DNA from: Streptomyces werraensis
GTDB lineage: Bacteria > Actinomycetota > Actinomycetes > Streptomycetales > Streptomycetaceae
Length of the DNA stretch: 64,000 nt
Direction: 5' to 3'
Assembly: GCA_014656175.1 (NCBI GenBank)
Contig: BNBX01000011.1
Coordinates: forward strand, 1,420 to 65,419
A program made the translations under genes and the position numbers. Shown piece after piece: positions 48,081 through 56,700 of the stretch (the stretch's first letter is position 1; each line of letters opens with the position of its first letter). Under the pieces are notes generated by a model. It was not told the origin of the DNA, made no database searches, and saw only the letters and a program-made list of their open reading frames with translations.

Positions 48081-49601
48081 TCAGCCGCGGAACCACCGCA
48101 CCGGCGCCGGCGCCAGGTTCTGGTAGACGTGCTTGGTCTCGCGGTACTCCGCGAGCCCGGCCGGGCCGAGTTCGCGGCCGGTGCCGCTCTTGCCGAAGCC
48201 GCCCCACTCGGCCTGCGGGAGATAGGGGTGGAAGTCGTTGATCCACACGGTGCCGTGGCGCAGCCGTCCGGCGACCCGGCGGGCGCGGCCCGGGTCGGCC
48301 GTCCACACGCCGCCGGCCAGGCCGTACTCGGTGTCGTTGGCGAGGGTGACGGCCTCGTCCTCGGTGCGGAACGTCTCCACGGTGAGGACCGGTCCGAAGA
48401 CCTCCTCGCGCACCACGCGCATCTCGCGGTGGCAGCGGTCGAGGACGGTCGGCTCGTAGAAGTAGCCGGACGCGGGGCGTTCGGGCGCCGGCTCGGGCCG
48501 CTTGCCGCCGCAGCGCAGTACCGCGCCCTCCTTGAGCGCGGACTCGACGTACGACTCGACCTTCTCGCGCTGCTGCGCGGAGACCAGCGGGCCGCACTCG
48601 ACGCCGTCCTCGGTGCCCCGGCCGAGCCGGATCTTCTGTGCGCGGCGGGCGAGTTCGGTGACGAAACGATCCCGCACGGACTCCTCGACGATGAGGCGCG
48701 CACCGGCCGAGCAGACCTGGCCGCTGTGGATGAAGGCCGCGTTGAGGGCCTGGTCGACGGCGGTGTCGAAGCCTTCCTCGGTGGCGCAGGCGTCGGCGAA
48801 CACGACGTTGGGGTTCTTGCCGCCGAGTTCGAGGGCGACCTTCTTGACGGTCGGCGCGGCCGCCTGGGCGACCTGGGTGCCGCTGACCAGGCCGCCGGTG
48901 AAGGACACCAGGTCGACGTCGGGGTGCTCGGCCATCCGCGCGCCGACGGTGTGACCCGGGCCGGTGACGATGTTGGCGACGCCCGCGGGCAGACCCGCCT
49001 CGGTGAGCAGGCCGATCAGCGCGACGGTGGTCAGCGGGGTGATCTCGCTGGGCTTGACCACGAAGGTGTTGCCCGCGGCGAGCGCCGGGGCGATCTTCCA
49101 ACTGGCTTGCAGCAGAGGGTAGTTCCAGGGGGTGATCAGGGCGCAGACACCGACGGGCTCGTGCACGACCACGCTGTGGATGTCGGGCGAGCCCGCGTCC
49201 ACGACCCGGCCGGGCGCCTCGGCGGCGACCAGATCGGCGAAGTAGCGGAAGGCGTCGGCCACGCAGTCGATGTCGACGCGGCCCTCCTCGACGGTCTTGC
49301 CCGCGTCCCGGCTCTCCAGCAGGCCCAGTTCCTCACGGTCACGGACCAGGAGATCGGCGACACGGCGCAGCAGCGCGGCCCGCTCGGCGACGGGGGTGTG
49401 CGGCCAGGGCCCCTCGTCGAAGGCGCGGCGCGCCGCCGCCACGGCGAGGTCGGTGTCCTTCTCGTCGCCCTCCGCGACCACGGCGAACGGCCGGGCGTCC
49501 GCCGGGTCGAGGATCTCCCGGGTGGCCCCGGAGACGGCGGCCCGCCACTCGCCTCCCGCGTGAATGGTGTCGCGCGCCCGCAGTTCTGTGCTGTCCGCCA
49601 T
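48081..49601 (-). CDS. Aldehyde dehydrogenase, probable betaine-aldehyde dehydrogenase
   Basis: A 506-residue NAD(P)-dependent enzyme that would convert betaine aldehyde to glycine betaine. The cofactor site is LITPWNYPLLQASWKIAPAL with FVVKPSEITPLT and VSFTGGLVSGTQVAQ. The catalytic Glu is in KKVALELGGKNPNVVF and the catalytic Cys in HSGQVCSAGAR. The C-terminal oligomerisation segment is normal (QAEWGGFGKSGTGRELGPAG). It is the first gene of the choline operon, 165 bases ahead of the choline dehydrogenase. A GGAAGG ribosome site lies before the ATG. Confidence 0.94.
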   Translation of the reverse strand: MADSTELRARDTIHAGGEWRAAVSGATREILDPADARPFAVVAEGDEKDTDLAVAAARRAFDEGPWPHTPVAERAALLRRVADLLVRDREELGLLESRDAGKTVEEGRVDIDCVADAFRYFADLVAAEAPGRVVDAGSPDIHSVVVHEPVGVCALITPWNYPLLQASWKIAPALAAGNTFVVKPSEITPLTTVALIGLLTEAGLPAGVANIVTGPGHTVGARMAEHPDVDLVSFTGGLVSGTQVAQAAAPTVKKVALELGGKNPNVVFADACATEEGFDTAVDQALNAAFIHSGQVCSAGARLIVEESVRDRFVTELARRAQKIRLGRGTEDGVECGPLVSAQQREKVESYVESALKEGAVLRCGGKRPEPAPERPASGYFYEPTVLDRCHREMRVVREEVFGPVLTVETFRTEDEAVTLANDTEYGLAGGVWTADPGRARRVAGRLRHGTVWINDFHPYLPQAEWGGFGKSGTGRELGPAGLAEYRETKHVYQNLAPAPVRWFRG

Positions 49602-49898
49602 GATCGGTTACTGCCTTCCGTCCTTTTCCGCGCCCGTGAGTCACATGCGTGCTACCCCCGAGACCGGGTGCGCCTGCCCTGCCGGGCGAAATACATGCGG
49701 AATCAACGCACGGAGTGCGCTTCGTCACGGCACCCCCGGGGCTGGGCCGGCCTCGCAGCAGACCGCGGGATTCGTGCCTCCCCCAGTGCCTTGAGGGCCT
49801 GGGAGGTACTCCCGGGCGGCACAGGTGGGCGCGGGCGACGCCTCGTCGGCGCCGAGTCGCGCGGCCCCCCGGCCCGCTGCGGCCGACAGGACGTCAGA
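49602..49898. other. 297-bp region upstream of the choline operon
   Basis: It contains the promoter of the minus-strand choline operon, probably in the A/T-richer stretch 49680-49730, and the 3' end of the next minus-strand operon. No gene and no strong operator palindrome seen. Confidence 0.4.
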
Positions 49899-50834
49899 TC
49901 ACGACGACGCGCACGTCGCGGACGGCGGACAGAAGTGACGCACCGCCGTGAGCGCAAGCTCCAGCTCCGGATCGACCCCGTCCGTGGGCGCGCCGTACGC
50001 GGCGATCGCGTACACCTTGCCGTCGTGCGGTGAGCGGAAACGCACGTCCTGGACGTGCCAACTGCCCACGTCGGGCTCGCCGCGCAGCGAGTCGGCGAGG
50101 TAGGCGAGGCGCAGTCCGTTCACGCCCTCCTCGTCCAGCCGCACCAGCTCGACCTGCTGGAAGCCGTCCGGCTTCGGCGTCTCCTCCGACAGGTACAGGT
50201 CGAAGGACTCCTCCGGCGACGACTCGGCGACCTCATACACCTGAAGCCGCCGGAACCCGTCCGGACTCCGGTAGTTCACGACGTCGAAGCCGTGCTGGGA
50301 AGGCACCGTCTGCCGTTCCCACCCCGTGGGCCGGGCGACGGTGAACCCCTCGGCGTCGTCGTGCAGCTCGAAGCCCCCGGGCAGCGGCGGCGTCTCGGCA
50401 CCGGGCGACTCCGACGTCCCGGAGGACTCCGCGGGCGCCGCCTCGGACTCCCCCGCCTGCGACGGCGACACCTGCGCGGTGTTCGTACGCGTACCCCCCG
50501 CCCGATCGTCCGCGCCACCGCCCCCGCCGTCGTCCCCCACGACCGCACTCAACACCAGCGCCACCGCGACCCCCACCCCCGCGGCCCCGCCCAGCACACC
50601 CCACACCATCCGCCGCCGTCCGGCGTCGGGCGCCCCCGGCCTCGGCGGCTCCGGAACGGACCACGCCCCGCCCGCCGGGGCATCGGGATCGGTCACCCCG
50701 CCCTGGCCTGCCGTGGGCACGACCGGCTGGAACGACGGCGGAGGAGGCGGCGGCGGAGTCACCGGCGCGGCCGTGCCGTCGCCGTCCTCCCAGCGCTGGG
50801 CGTCCTCGTTCCAGTACCGCTGTCCCCCGGTCAT
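49899..50834 (-). CDS. Single-pass membrane protein with extracellular lipoprotein-like domain
   Basis: A 311-residue protein starting MTGGQRYWNEDAQRWEDGDG, a short WxxGxxYW-like motif often found at the N-terminus of streptomycete membrane proteins. A Pro-rich stretch and one helix (MVWGVLGGAAGVGVAVALVL, about 75-97) precede a Gly/Ser/Thr linker. The outer domain (about 150-300) contains GFELHDDAEGFTVARPTGWE, VVNYRSPDGFRRLQVYEVAE and AYLADSLRGEPDVGSWHVQD, resembling PsbP/LpqN-type beta domains. It is the third gene of the operon with the two motif-sharing genes, ten bases after the middle one. Function unknown. Confidence 0.82.
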   Translation of the reverse strand: MTGGQRYWNEDAQRWEDGDGTAAPVTPPPPPPPSFQPVVPTAGQGGVTDPDAPAGGAWSVPEPPRPGAPDAGRRRMVWGVLGGAAGVGVAVALVLSAVVGDDGGGGGADDRAGGTRTNTAQVSPSQAGESEAAPAESSGTSESPGAETPPLPGGFELHDDAEGFTVARPTGWERQTVPSQHGFDVVNYRSPDGFRRLQVYEVAESSPEESFDLYLSEETPKPDGFQQVELVRLDEEGVNGLRLAYLADSLRGEPDVGSWHVQDVRFRSPHDGKVYAIAAYGAPTDGVDPELELALTAVRHFCPPSATCASS

Positions 50835-50844
50835 GGCGTCCCTC

Positions 50845-51198
50845 TCACATTCCCAGCAGCGCGGCGACGGCCCCGGCCGACGAGAACAGGGTCAGGACGC
50901 TCTGGGCGTCCGTGAGCGCCTCGCGCAGCCGCTGTATGCGGCCCTCGCCGGCGGTCCCGGTGCGGGTGATCTCCTCCTCGGTGTCGGCGAGGGTGGAGTC
51001 CAGCCGCGCGACCTGCTCGTTCTCCCGCAGCCTGGTGAGGTCGGCGCGCAGTTCCCGAACGGCGGCCAGCAGCTCCTCGGCGGTCTCGTCGCGTGCCGTC
51101 GCCGTGGTGTTGTGCGTCTCGGCGCGGGCGTTGGCGCCGAACGCGAAGGAGGAGTTGTCGGCGCGGCCGATGCTGACGTTCGGTTCGTCGGTTGCCAT
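50845..51198 (-). CDS. Small coiled-coil protein with N-terminal IGRADNSSFAFG motif
   Basis: A 117-residue protein. Residues 10-21 are IGRADNSSFAFG, followed by ANARAETHNT; the same 12 residues occur at the C-terminus of the protein encoded just upstream. Then comes a charged helical coiled-coil (DETAEELLAAVRELRADLTR, EQVARLDSTLADTEEEITRT, GRIQRLREALTDAQSVLTLF) and a short hydrophobic end (SSAGAVAALLGM) that could bind a membrane. It starts two bases after the large membrane protein gene. No known domain. The shared motif suggests the two proteins meet through it. Confidence 0.82.
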   Translation of the reverse strand: MATDEPNVSIGRADNSSFAFGANARAETHNTTATARDETAEELLAAVRELRADLTRLRENEQVARLDSTLADTEEEITRTGTAGEGRIQRLREALTDAQSVLTLFSSAGAVAALLGM

Positions 51199-51200
51199 CG

Positions 51201-52886
51201 TCAGTCGGATCCCTTCTGCGGCCCGGGGCCGCCGGTCGTGGTCTGGGCGCGCGCGTGGTCGCCGAAGGCGAACGACGAGTTGTCGGCGCGTCCGATGTGC
51301 ACCGCGCCGCTGCTGATGTTGACGATCTTCTGCACGAACTCGCCGGTCTCGTAGCCCGCTTCGCCCAGCGCCAGCCGCACCCCGCGGCTGATGCGGTCCT
51401 GCACACTGCGCAGGTACCGGGCGACGTCCATGTCCTGGAAGGTGGACCCGGCGGGCGCCGCGGCCAGCTCCCGCACGGACAGGGCGGGCCCGTCGGGCAG
51501 TGCGTGGGCGTGGCCGCCGGTCAGCAGCCGCCACGCGAAGGGCAGGCCCCGGCCGAGGGTGATCAGCGCTTCACCGGCGGAGCGAGGCACCAGGACGGCG
51601 GCGCCGGCGATCCTGCCCGTCCGGTCGTCACGGAATTCCTGGTGGGCACGGTCGGCGTCCTTGAAGTCCGCGCGGACCGGCAGCAGCACGTGCGGCGCGA
51701 TCTCCAGCATCAGCATCCGGCCCTGGGTGTGGACGCGGACGAAGACGGTGACGACCAGCTCCTCCTCCCAGCCTCCGACGCGGATGCGCAGGAAGTGCCT
51801 CCGCTTCTCGCCGCCCTCCTCGACGGCCCGGGTCCGGTGCTGCTCGAAGTCGCCCGGCGCGTACGGCGCCTCCTCGCGGTTCCGCAGCCCTTCGACGGGC
51901 AGGAACACGCACTCGTCGATCTCCAGCCGCCGCAGCCGGTCCCGTACGCCGGGGCCCGCGTGCTCGGCCGGGATCCGCAGCTGCTCGATGAGGGGCCGGA
52001 CCCGGTCGAGGACGGCCCGGTTGCCCAGCGGCTGCTGGTCCGCGTCCTCGTCGGGCCGCAGTTCGACGGCGAGCACCCAGGTGTCGTACGGCGAACCGGT
52101 CCCGCAGAAGGGGCGCGCCTCGTGATACATGACGAGCGGCGAATGCTGCTCGAGCCGGATGCGCCGGATCAGTCTGCGCAGACGCTGCCCGCCGGACTGC
52201 TCGGCGCGGTCGCCCGCGGCGTCGGGGAAGCGGTCCCTGGAGAGTTCCTCGGCGAGGACGCGGGCGAACTGGTCACGCCGTCCCGCCACGCACAGGCCGA
52301 TCACCACGAGCACGCCGATCCCGAACCACGCCTGCCAGGGTTCGGCGCTTGCCGCGAGGCCGTCGGCGATCGCGCTCAGCGGGTTGTCACCGCCGGATTC
52401 GTAGGAGGACTCGTACCCGGTGTCGTCGTCCGTGCCGCCGAACGCGGCGGCACCGAGGCTGTACAGGACGAACACGGTGATGATCCGGCCGCTCCAGCGG
52501 ACCAGGGGCGCGACGGCCCGGGGCGCCAGGGGCGCGACGGCGAGCAGCAGACTGGGGACGAGGAAGTAGGCGAGCAGCCCTCCGCTGATCAACGCGCCCA
52601 CGAGCCACAGGCCGAGGATCGCCGCCGCCCACAGCATCTCCAGCCGCCGGGCCCGCAGCGCGTGCGCGAGAACGCGGGCCGCGTCGAAGCCGAGCGAGGG
52701 CGCGACGACCCGCTGTTCGTGGAGGTAGAGCTCCTCGATGACCCGGTCGCGGTAGCCGGCGTCCAGGTAGGTTCCCGCGCACAGCAGCCGGGACGCCTCG
52801 CTGGCGTACGGGGGCACGGACGGCGGGCCGTCCGACGTCCCGCCCGGGTGCTGTGGCTGCTGCTGGGGCACGAAGGCAGTGCTCAC
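51201..52886 (-). CDS. Membrane protein with C-terminal IGRADNSSFAFG motif
   Basis: A 561-residue protein of no recognised family. Residues 1-95 are cytoplasmic and start STAFVPQQQPQHPGG. Two or three helices follow (MLWAAAILGLWLVGALISGG, LAYFLVPSLLLAVAPLAP, IITVFVLYSLGAAAFGG), then an acidic loop and another helix (AWFGIGVLVVIGLCVAG). The rest (about 210-520) is a large soluble domain with HSPLVMYHEARPFCGTGSPY, RRHFLRIRVGGWEEELVVTV and LEIAPHVLLPVRADFKDADR. The tail at about 529-551 contains VHIGRADNSSFAFGDHARAQ. The start is GTG 52886. It heads a three-gene operon of unknown purpose. Confidence 0.85.
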   Translation of the reverse strand: MSTAFVPQQQPQHPGGTSDGPPSVPPYASEASRLLCAGTYLDAGYRDRVIEELYLHEQRVVAPSLGFDAARVLAHALRARRLEMLWAAAILGLWLVGALISGGLLAYFLVPSLLLAVAPLAPRAVAPLVRWSGRIITVFVLYSLGAAAFGGTDDDTGYESSYESGGDNPLSAIADGLAASAEPWQAWFGIGVLVVIGLCVAGRRDQFARVLAEELSRDRFPDAAGDRAEQSGGQRLRRLIRRIRLEQHSPLVMYHEARPFCGTGSPYDTWVLAVELRPDEDADQQPLGNRAVLDRVRPLIEQLRIPAEHAGPGVRDRLRRLEIDECVFLPVEGLRNREEAPYAPGDFEQHRTRAVEEGGEKRRHFLRIRVGGWEEELVVTVFVRVHTQGRMLMLEIAPHVLLPVRADFKDADRAHQEFRDDRTGRIAGAAVLVPRSAGEALITLGRGLPFAWRLLTGGHAHALPDGPALSVRELAAAPAGSTFQDMDVARYLRSVQDRISRGVRLALGEAGYETGEFVQKIVNISSGAVHIGRADNSSFAFGDHARAQTTTGGPGPQKGSD

Positions 52887-53007
52887 GCGGATCCCCCGAT
52901 ACGCGAATCGACGTCACCACCACACGGAGTGACGGGGCATCAGCATAGGGGAAGGGCGGGCGGGTGCGAACCGAATTGACCACAGGGGCCGACGGGACCG
53001 TGCGACG

Positions 53008-53048
53008 CGCGGGGCCCCGCACCGGACGAACCGGTACGGGGCCCCGCG
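53008..53048 (-). terminator. Terminator of mdh
   Basis: CGCGGGGCCCCGCACCGG (53008-53025) pairs with 53031-53048 with a single mismatch around a 5-base loop. It starts 18 bases after the mdh stop codon. Confidence 0.8.
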
Positions 53049-53066
53049 AAGGCCGTGTGGGCCGGG

Positions 53067-54056
53067 TCAGATGAGGCCGAGGGAGCGGACCGCCTCGCGC
53101 TCCTCCTCGAGCTCCTTGACGGAGGCGTCGATGCGGGCGCGGGAGAACTCGTTGATCTCCAGGCCCTGGACGATCTCGTACTTCCCGTCCTTCACGGTGA
53201 CCGGGAAGGAGGAGATGAGGCCCTCGGGAACGCCGTAGGAGCCGTCGGACGGGATGCCCATGGAGACCCAGTCGCCGTCGGCGGTGCCGTTGACCCAGGT
53301 GTGGACGTGGTCGATGGCGGCGTTGGCGGCGGAGGCGGCCGACGAGGCGCCACGGGCCTCGATGATGGCGGCGCCGCGCTTGGCGACGGTCGGGATGAAG
53401 TCCTCGGCCAGCCACTTCTCGTCGTTCACGACCTCGGCGGCGTTCTTGCCGGCGATGGTGGCGTGGAAGATGTCCGGGTACTGGGTGGCGGAGTGGTTGC
53501 CCCAGATGGTCAGGCGCTTGATGTCGGAGACCGAGGAGCCCGTCTTCTTCGCGAGCTGGGTCAGCGCGCGGTTGTGGTCCAGGCGGGTCATGGCGGTGAA
53601 GCGCTCGGCCGGCACGTCCGGGGCGGCGGCCTGGGCGATCAGGGCGTTGGTGTTGGCCGGGTTGCCGACGACCAGGACGCGGATGTCGTCCGCGGCGTGG
53701 GCGTTGATGGCCTGGCCCTGCGGCTTGAAGATGCCGCCGTTGGCCTCGAGGAGGTCACCGCGCTCCATGCCCTTGGTCCGCGGCCGGGCGCCGACGAGGA
53801 GGGCGACGTTGGCGCCGTCGAAGGCGACGTTCGGGTCGTCCGTGATCTCGATGCCCTGCAGCAGCGGGAACGCGCAGTCGTCCAGCTCCATGGCGGTGCC
53901 CTCGGCGGCCTTGAGCGCCGGGGTGATCTCCAGCAGGCGCAGCTTGACCGGCACGTCCGCGCCGAGCAGCTGGCCGGAGGCGATGCGGAAGAGCAGGGCG
54001 TAACCGATCTGGCCGGCCGCGCCGGTGACGGTGACGTTCACGGGAGTGCGGGTCAT
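53067..54056 (-). CDS. mdh: Malate dehydrogenase
   Basis: Interconverts malate and oxaloacetate with NAD in the TCA cycle. The 329-residue protein is the LDH-like (eukaryotic-cytosolic type) form common in actinobacteria. The NAD fold is VTGAAGQIGYALLFRIASGQ. Substrate-binding arginines are in GARPRTKGMERGDLL, with VVGNPANTNALI, the D/R pair in MTRLDHNRALTQLA and the catalytic His in IWGNHSATQYPD. ATG 54056 follows GGAGAAC. The upstream region carries a palindrome over a TTGACG box. Confidence 0.97.
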   Translation of the reverse strand: MTRTPVNVTVTGAAGQIGYALLFRIASGQLLGADVPVKLRLLEITPALKAAEGTAMELDDCAFPLLQGIEITDDPNVAFDGANVALLVGARPRTKGMERGDLLEANGGIFKPQGQAINAHAADDIRVLVVGNPANTNALIAQAAAPDVPAERFTAMTRLDHNRALTQLAKKTGSSVSDIKRLTIWGNHSATQYPDIFHATIAGKNAAEVVNDEKWLAEDFIPTVAKRGAAIIEARGASSAASAANAAIDHVHTWVNGTADGDWVSMGIPSDGSYGVPEGLISSFPVTVKDGKYEIVQGLEINEFSRARIDASVKELEEEREAVRSLGLI

Positions 54057-54145
54057 GGCGTTCTCCGTATGACAGCTGGCGGTGGGGCGGTCCCTGCCCC
54101 CTGGTGCGGGATCCCCGTTCCGGCTCGTGACCGGCGCCCGCCAGG

Positions 54146-54195
54146 ATGATCGATCACCGGTTCGAATGATCGATCTCTTGGCGTCAAGAGAGATC
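54146..54195 (-). promoter_or_regulatory. mdh promoter region with palindrome and direct repeats
   Basis: CTCTTG-GCGT-CAAGAG (54175-54190) lies within a longer GATCTCT...AGAGATC inverted repeat (54172-54195). On the minus strand it includes TTGACG, a possible -35. Downstream, towards mdh, ATGATCGATC occurs twice exactly 20 bases apart (54146 and 54166), around TTCGAA. This is A/T-rich for the genome and about 90-140 bases upstream of the mdh ATG. Confidence 0.55.
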
Positions 54196-54535
54196 CAGCG
54201 GTCAGGCTATCGCGCATCCGCCGGCGCGCACGGCCGGGCTCCCTGTGGCCCGCCCCACAGAGTGACCGCGCGCGCACGCGGGTAACCGGTGGCGGCGGAG
54301 AGGTGAGGAGAGAGGGAAGGGGGGCGGCCGCTCCGTCCGGGAGAGGTGAGGGCGGGGCGGCCGCCGTCCGGGACCGACCGTGCCGGTATCCCGTGGGGGT
54401 ACTTCTCGCGTGCCCGCCCCACGCGGCCGCATTCACGTCACCACGGTTCCCTCACATGTCACGCCCCGTACGGCCTACACGGGCGAGGGAATCGGCCGCC
54501 CTGCCCCGACGGCACGGTGGCCGGTGGCCCGGGAT

Positions 54536-54560
54536 CCGGCCGCCGCGCAGGAGCGGCCGG
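54536..54560 (-). terminator. Hairpin after the XRE-regulator gene
   Basis: CCGGCCGC (54536-54543) pairs perfectly with GCGGCCGG (54553-54560) around nine bases, just after the stop codon at 54565. Confidence 0.5.
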
Positions 54561-54564
54561 ACCG

Positions 54565-55662
54565 TCAGCCGGTGCAGCCCTTCTCGCCCGTCGCGGCCAG
54601 CACCGCGCAGGCCTTCGCCTCGGTCGCGGAGGCGACCGGCACCATCATCGTGTAGGCGACCGTGTCGCCCGGCGCGCCGACCGAGTCGGTCTGCTGGGAC
54701 GTGCCCGAGCTGATCTCGACGGTGTCCCCCTGCGTGGCCTGGGTGATGCGCCCCCACGCGGCGGCGCAGACCTCGCTGTAGCGGACCTCGACGGTGGTGG
54801 CGCCGACGACCGCGGAGCCGGCCGTGGTGACCAGCTCGCCGCTGCACCCCATGACCTCGGCGTCCTTGCCCGCGCAGCTCTTCCCGCTGCACTTCACGCC
54901 GGGAGGCAGCTTCGCCTCTCCGGTGACGGTGGGCGACGGGGAGGGCTTGGCCTCCTTCTTGTCGCCCTGGGTCTCGGTGACGTACAGCCCGGCGGCGACC
55001 ACCACCAGCGCGCCGAGCGCTCCGACGAGGAACATCGCCGTGCGCCGCTTGCCCGTGGGACGGCCGGGACCGGCGCCCGGACCGGACGGCTCCGCGGGCG
55101 GCGGGCCGTACCCGCCCGCCGCGGGCGCCCCGGGGCCGTACGCCCCCGGGTAACCGGCGTCCGGGTTGACGACCCCCCAGGAGTTGCCGCTGCCCGACGC
55201 GTCGCGCACGTCGGTGGCGGTCGGCTGCGGCGGCACACTCGGCGACACCCCGGCCGGACCGGCGATCCCCGTACGGGTCCCGCCGCCACGGGAGCGTCCG
55301 CCTCCGCCCGACGGCGGCCCGGCCAGCTCGCTCAGCGCGGCGCGCGCCTGCGAGATACGGATCGCCTCCATGGTCATGTCGTGCCGCATCTCCGAGCGGC
55401 TCCAGGCGCGCTCGGCGAGCTCCCACATGGTGGTCAGGTGCACCGGGTTGGTCCCGGTGACCTCGGCCAGCGCCACGATCGCGCCCTTCGGCGCGAGCAG
55501 CCGGCCGTTCAGATAGCGCTCCCAGGACGTCTTGCTGTAGCCCGTGCGGTCGGCGACCGACGCGACGCTCAGCCCGCTGCGGTCCACCAGCCGCCTGAGC
55601 TGACTGGTGAACTCTCTGATCTGCGGATCGAGTTCATCCGGCAAGGCCTTCCAACGAGGCAT
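54565..55662 (-). CDS. XRE-family helix-turn-helix membrane protein with DUF2690-like outer domain
   Basis: A 365-residue protein. The N-terminal HTH (about 10-75) is LRRLVDRSGLSVASVADRTG with YSKTSWERYLNGRLLAPKGA. A Gly/Pro-rich linker (about 125-215) precedes one membrane helix (TAMFLVGALGALVVVAAGLY). The outer domain has paired cysteines (VKCSGKSCAGKDAEVMGCSG) and VEVRYSEVCAAAWGRI, the DUF2690 pattern. Such one-protein sensors are abundant in Streptomyces and would link an external signal to DNA binding. ATG 55662 is chosen for GAGGGGGAAG upstream and the good MPRWKALPDELDPQI start. Confidence 0.88.
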   Translation of the reverse strand: MPRWKALPDELDPQIREFTSQLRRLVDRSGLSVASVADRTGYSKTSWERYLNGRLLAPKGAIVALAEVTGTNPVHLTTMWELAERAWSRSEMRHDMTMEAIRISQARAALSELAGPPSGGGGRSRGGGTRTGIAGPAGVSPSVPPQPTATDVRDASGSGNSWGVVNPDAGYPGAYGPGAPAAGGYGPPPAEPSGPGAGPGRPTGKRRTAMFLVGALGALVVVAAGLYVTETQGDKKEAKPSPSPTVTGEAKLPPGVKCSGKSCAGKDAEVMGCSGELVTTAGSAVVGATTVEVRYSEVCAAAWGRITQATQGDTVEISSGTSQQTDSVGAPGDTVAYTMMVPVASATEAKACAVLAATGEKGCTG

Positions 55663-56190
55663 TGCTTCCCCCTCTTCCCCCCGGTTCGTGCTGGTGTTTC
55701 CCTCGCGCATGGTGCCCGCTGCCACGTCCCGTCTGGCTACCCACAGGGATGCCACCGGGACGGGTCTCAGTTCCCGGGGTGGGGGCGCACGGGAGCAACA
55801 GGGCGCGTGCGGCGTGCACGCCCAGTCGCTTGCGCTCCAGTGTCCCACCGGTCGGCCTCCCGGCCGAACGGAACCCCGGAATCCGCGGACCGGGTGAACC
55901 GGACCGGTACGACCGTCCCACCGTCTTCCTGTCCTACCACCCCGGCGCCCTCACGCGGAGGTGTCGGTGGCCACATCACCCTCGCGCGGACACCCGCGTC
56001 GCGAACAGGCGCCGGAGTCATCGCAAGGGTGTACGGGGATTCCGGGCCGCGTACCGGAACGGTTACTTCCATGCCACAGCGGCCGGGCCGTCGTTGATCG
56101 GGCCGTCCGCCCTGCAGGAACGTGGTGCACGGCGGCGGCCCGTCCTCTCACGGGGGTGTGGACGGGCCGCCGTTCCGCCGTGCGGGCGGC
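55663..56190. other. 528-bp gene-free region
   Basis: Between the XRE gene start and the 3' end of DUF3017. The left side must hold the XRE promoter. The right end holds the terminator at 56133-56172. I see no tRNA, small RNA signature or convincing reading frame in the middle. Confidence 0.5.
56133..56172 (-). terminator. Terminator of the folD-DUF3017 unit
   Basis: CGGCGGCCCGTCC (56133-56145) pairs perfectly with GGACGGGCCGCCG (56160-56172) around a 14-base loop, 18 bases after the DUF3017 stop codon. Confidence 0.75.
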
Positions 56191-56700
56191 TCAGCTGTCG
56201 ACCGTGAAGTGCAGCATGTCCTGCAGCCACGGGAACCGCAGCAGCGGATCCGGCTGCATCATCAGCGCCAGCAGCACGATCACCAGACCCAGGCCGCCGT
56301 ACGTGACGATGTCGGTGAAGCGGGAGCGCACGGCGAGCATGCCGACGTCCGGCACCACCCAGCGCAGGACCGCACCGGCCACCAGCGCCGCGCCGATCAG
56401 CAGCAGCCCGACCCGGAAGACGTCCAGCGCGGTCAGCAGCAGGCCCAGGCCCACGGTGAGCAGCACGGCCAGGATCGGCCACTGCCGGGCGGGCGCGGGG
56501 GCGTCGCCGGGGGCCGCGCGGCCGCCGCCCTCGGGGCGCGCGGTGTCCCGGGTGAACAGCGGGAACCTGCGGGTGGCGCGGCGCGGGACGCCCTCGGCGT
56601 CGGGCGCGCTGACCGCGTCGCGCACGGTGACGTCCTCAGGGGACTCCTCCACCGCCGCGGGCGCCTGTGGGGCGTCCGGCGCCTTCCGCTCAGCCGACAC
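56191..56700 (-). CDS. DUF3017 membrane protein
   Basis: A 169-residue protein. The first ~70 residues are a charged, Ala/Pro-rich cytoplasmic segment. Three helices follow (WPILAVLLTVGLGLLLTALD, VGLLLIGAALVAGAVLRWVV, IVTYGGLGLVIVLLALMMQP), matching the DUF3017 family, which commonly follows folD in actinobacteria. The start codon lies 11 bases inside folD, so translation is coupled. Function unknown; constant linkage to folD suggests a housekeeping rather than accessory role. Confidence 0.87.
   Translation of the reverse strand: MSAERKAPDAPQAPAAVEESPEDVTVRDAVSAPDAEGVPRRATRRFPLFTRDTARPEGGGRAAPGDAPAPARQWPILAVLLTVGLGLLLTALDVFRVGLLLIGAALVAGAVLRWVVPDVGMLAVRSRFTDIVTYGGLGLVIVLLALMMQPDPLLRFPWLQDMLHFTVDS

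Larger units (their letters stand above)
54057..54564. other. 508-bp region upstream of mdh, no gene seen
   Basis: The left third holds the mdh regulatory elements at 54146-54195; the right end holds the hairpin after the XRE-regulator gene. The middle is G/C-rich with purine-rich tracts (54296-54360) and has no convincing reading frame. Confidence 0.5.

Noticed and set aside
50845..52886. IGRADNSSFAFG duplication as a recent tandem duplication or sequencing artefact
   Set aside because: The two coding segments differ at four third-codon positions, all synonymous, which argues for long-standing conservation of the peptide.
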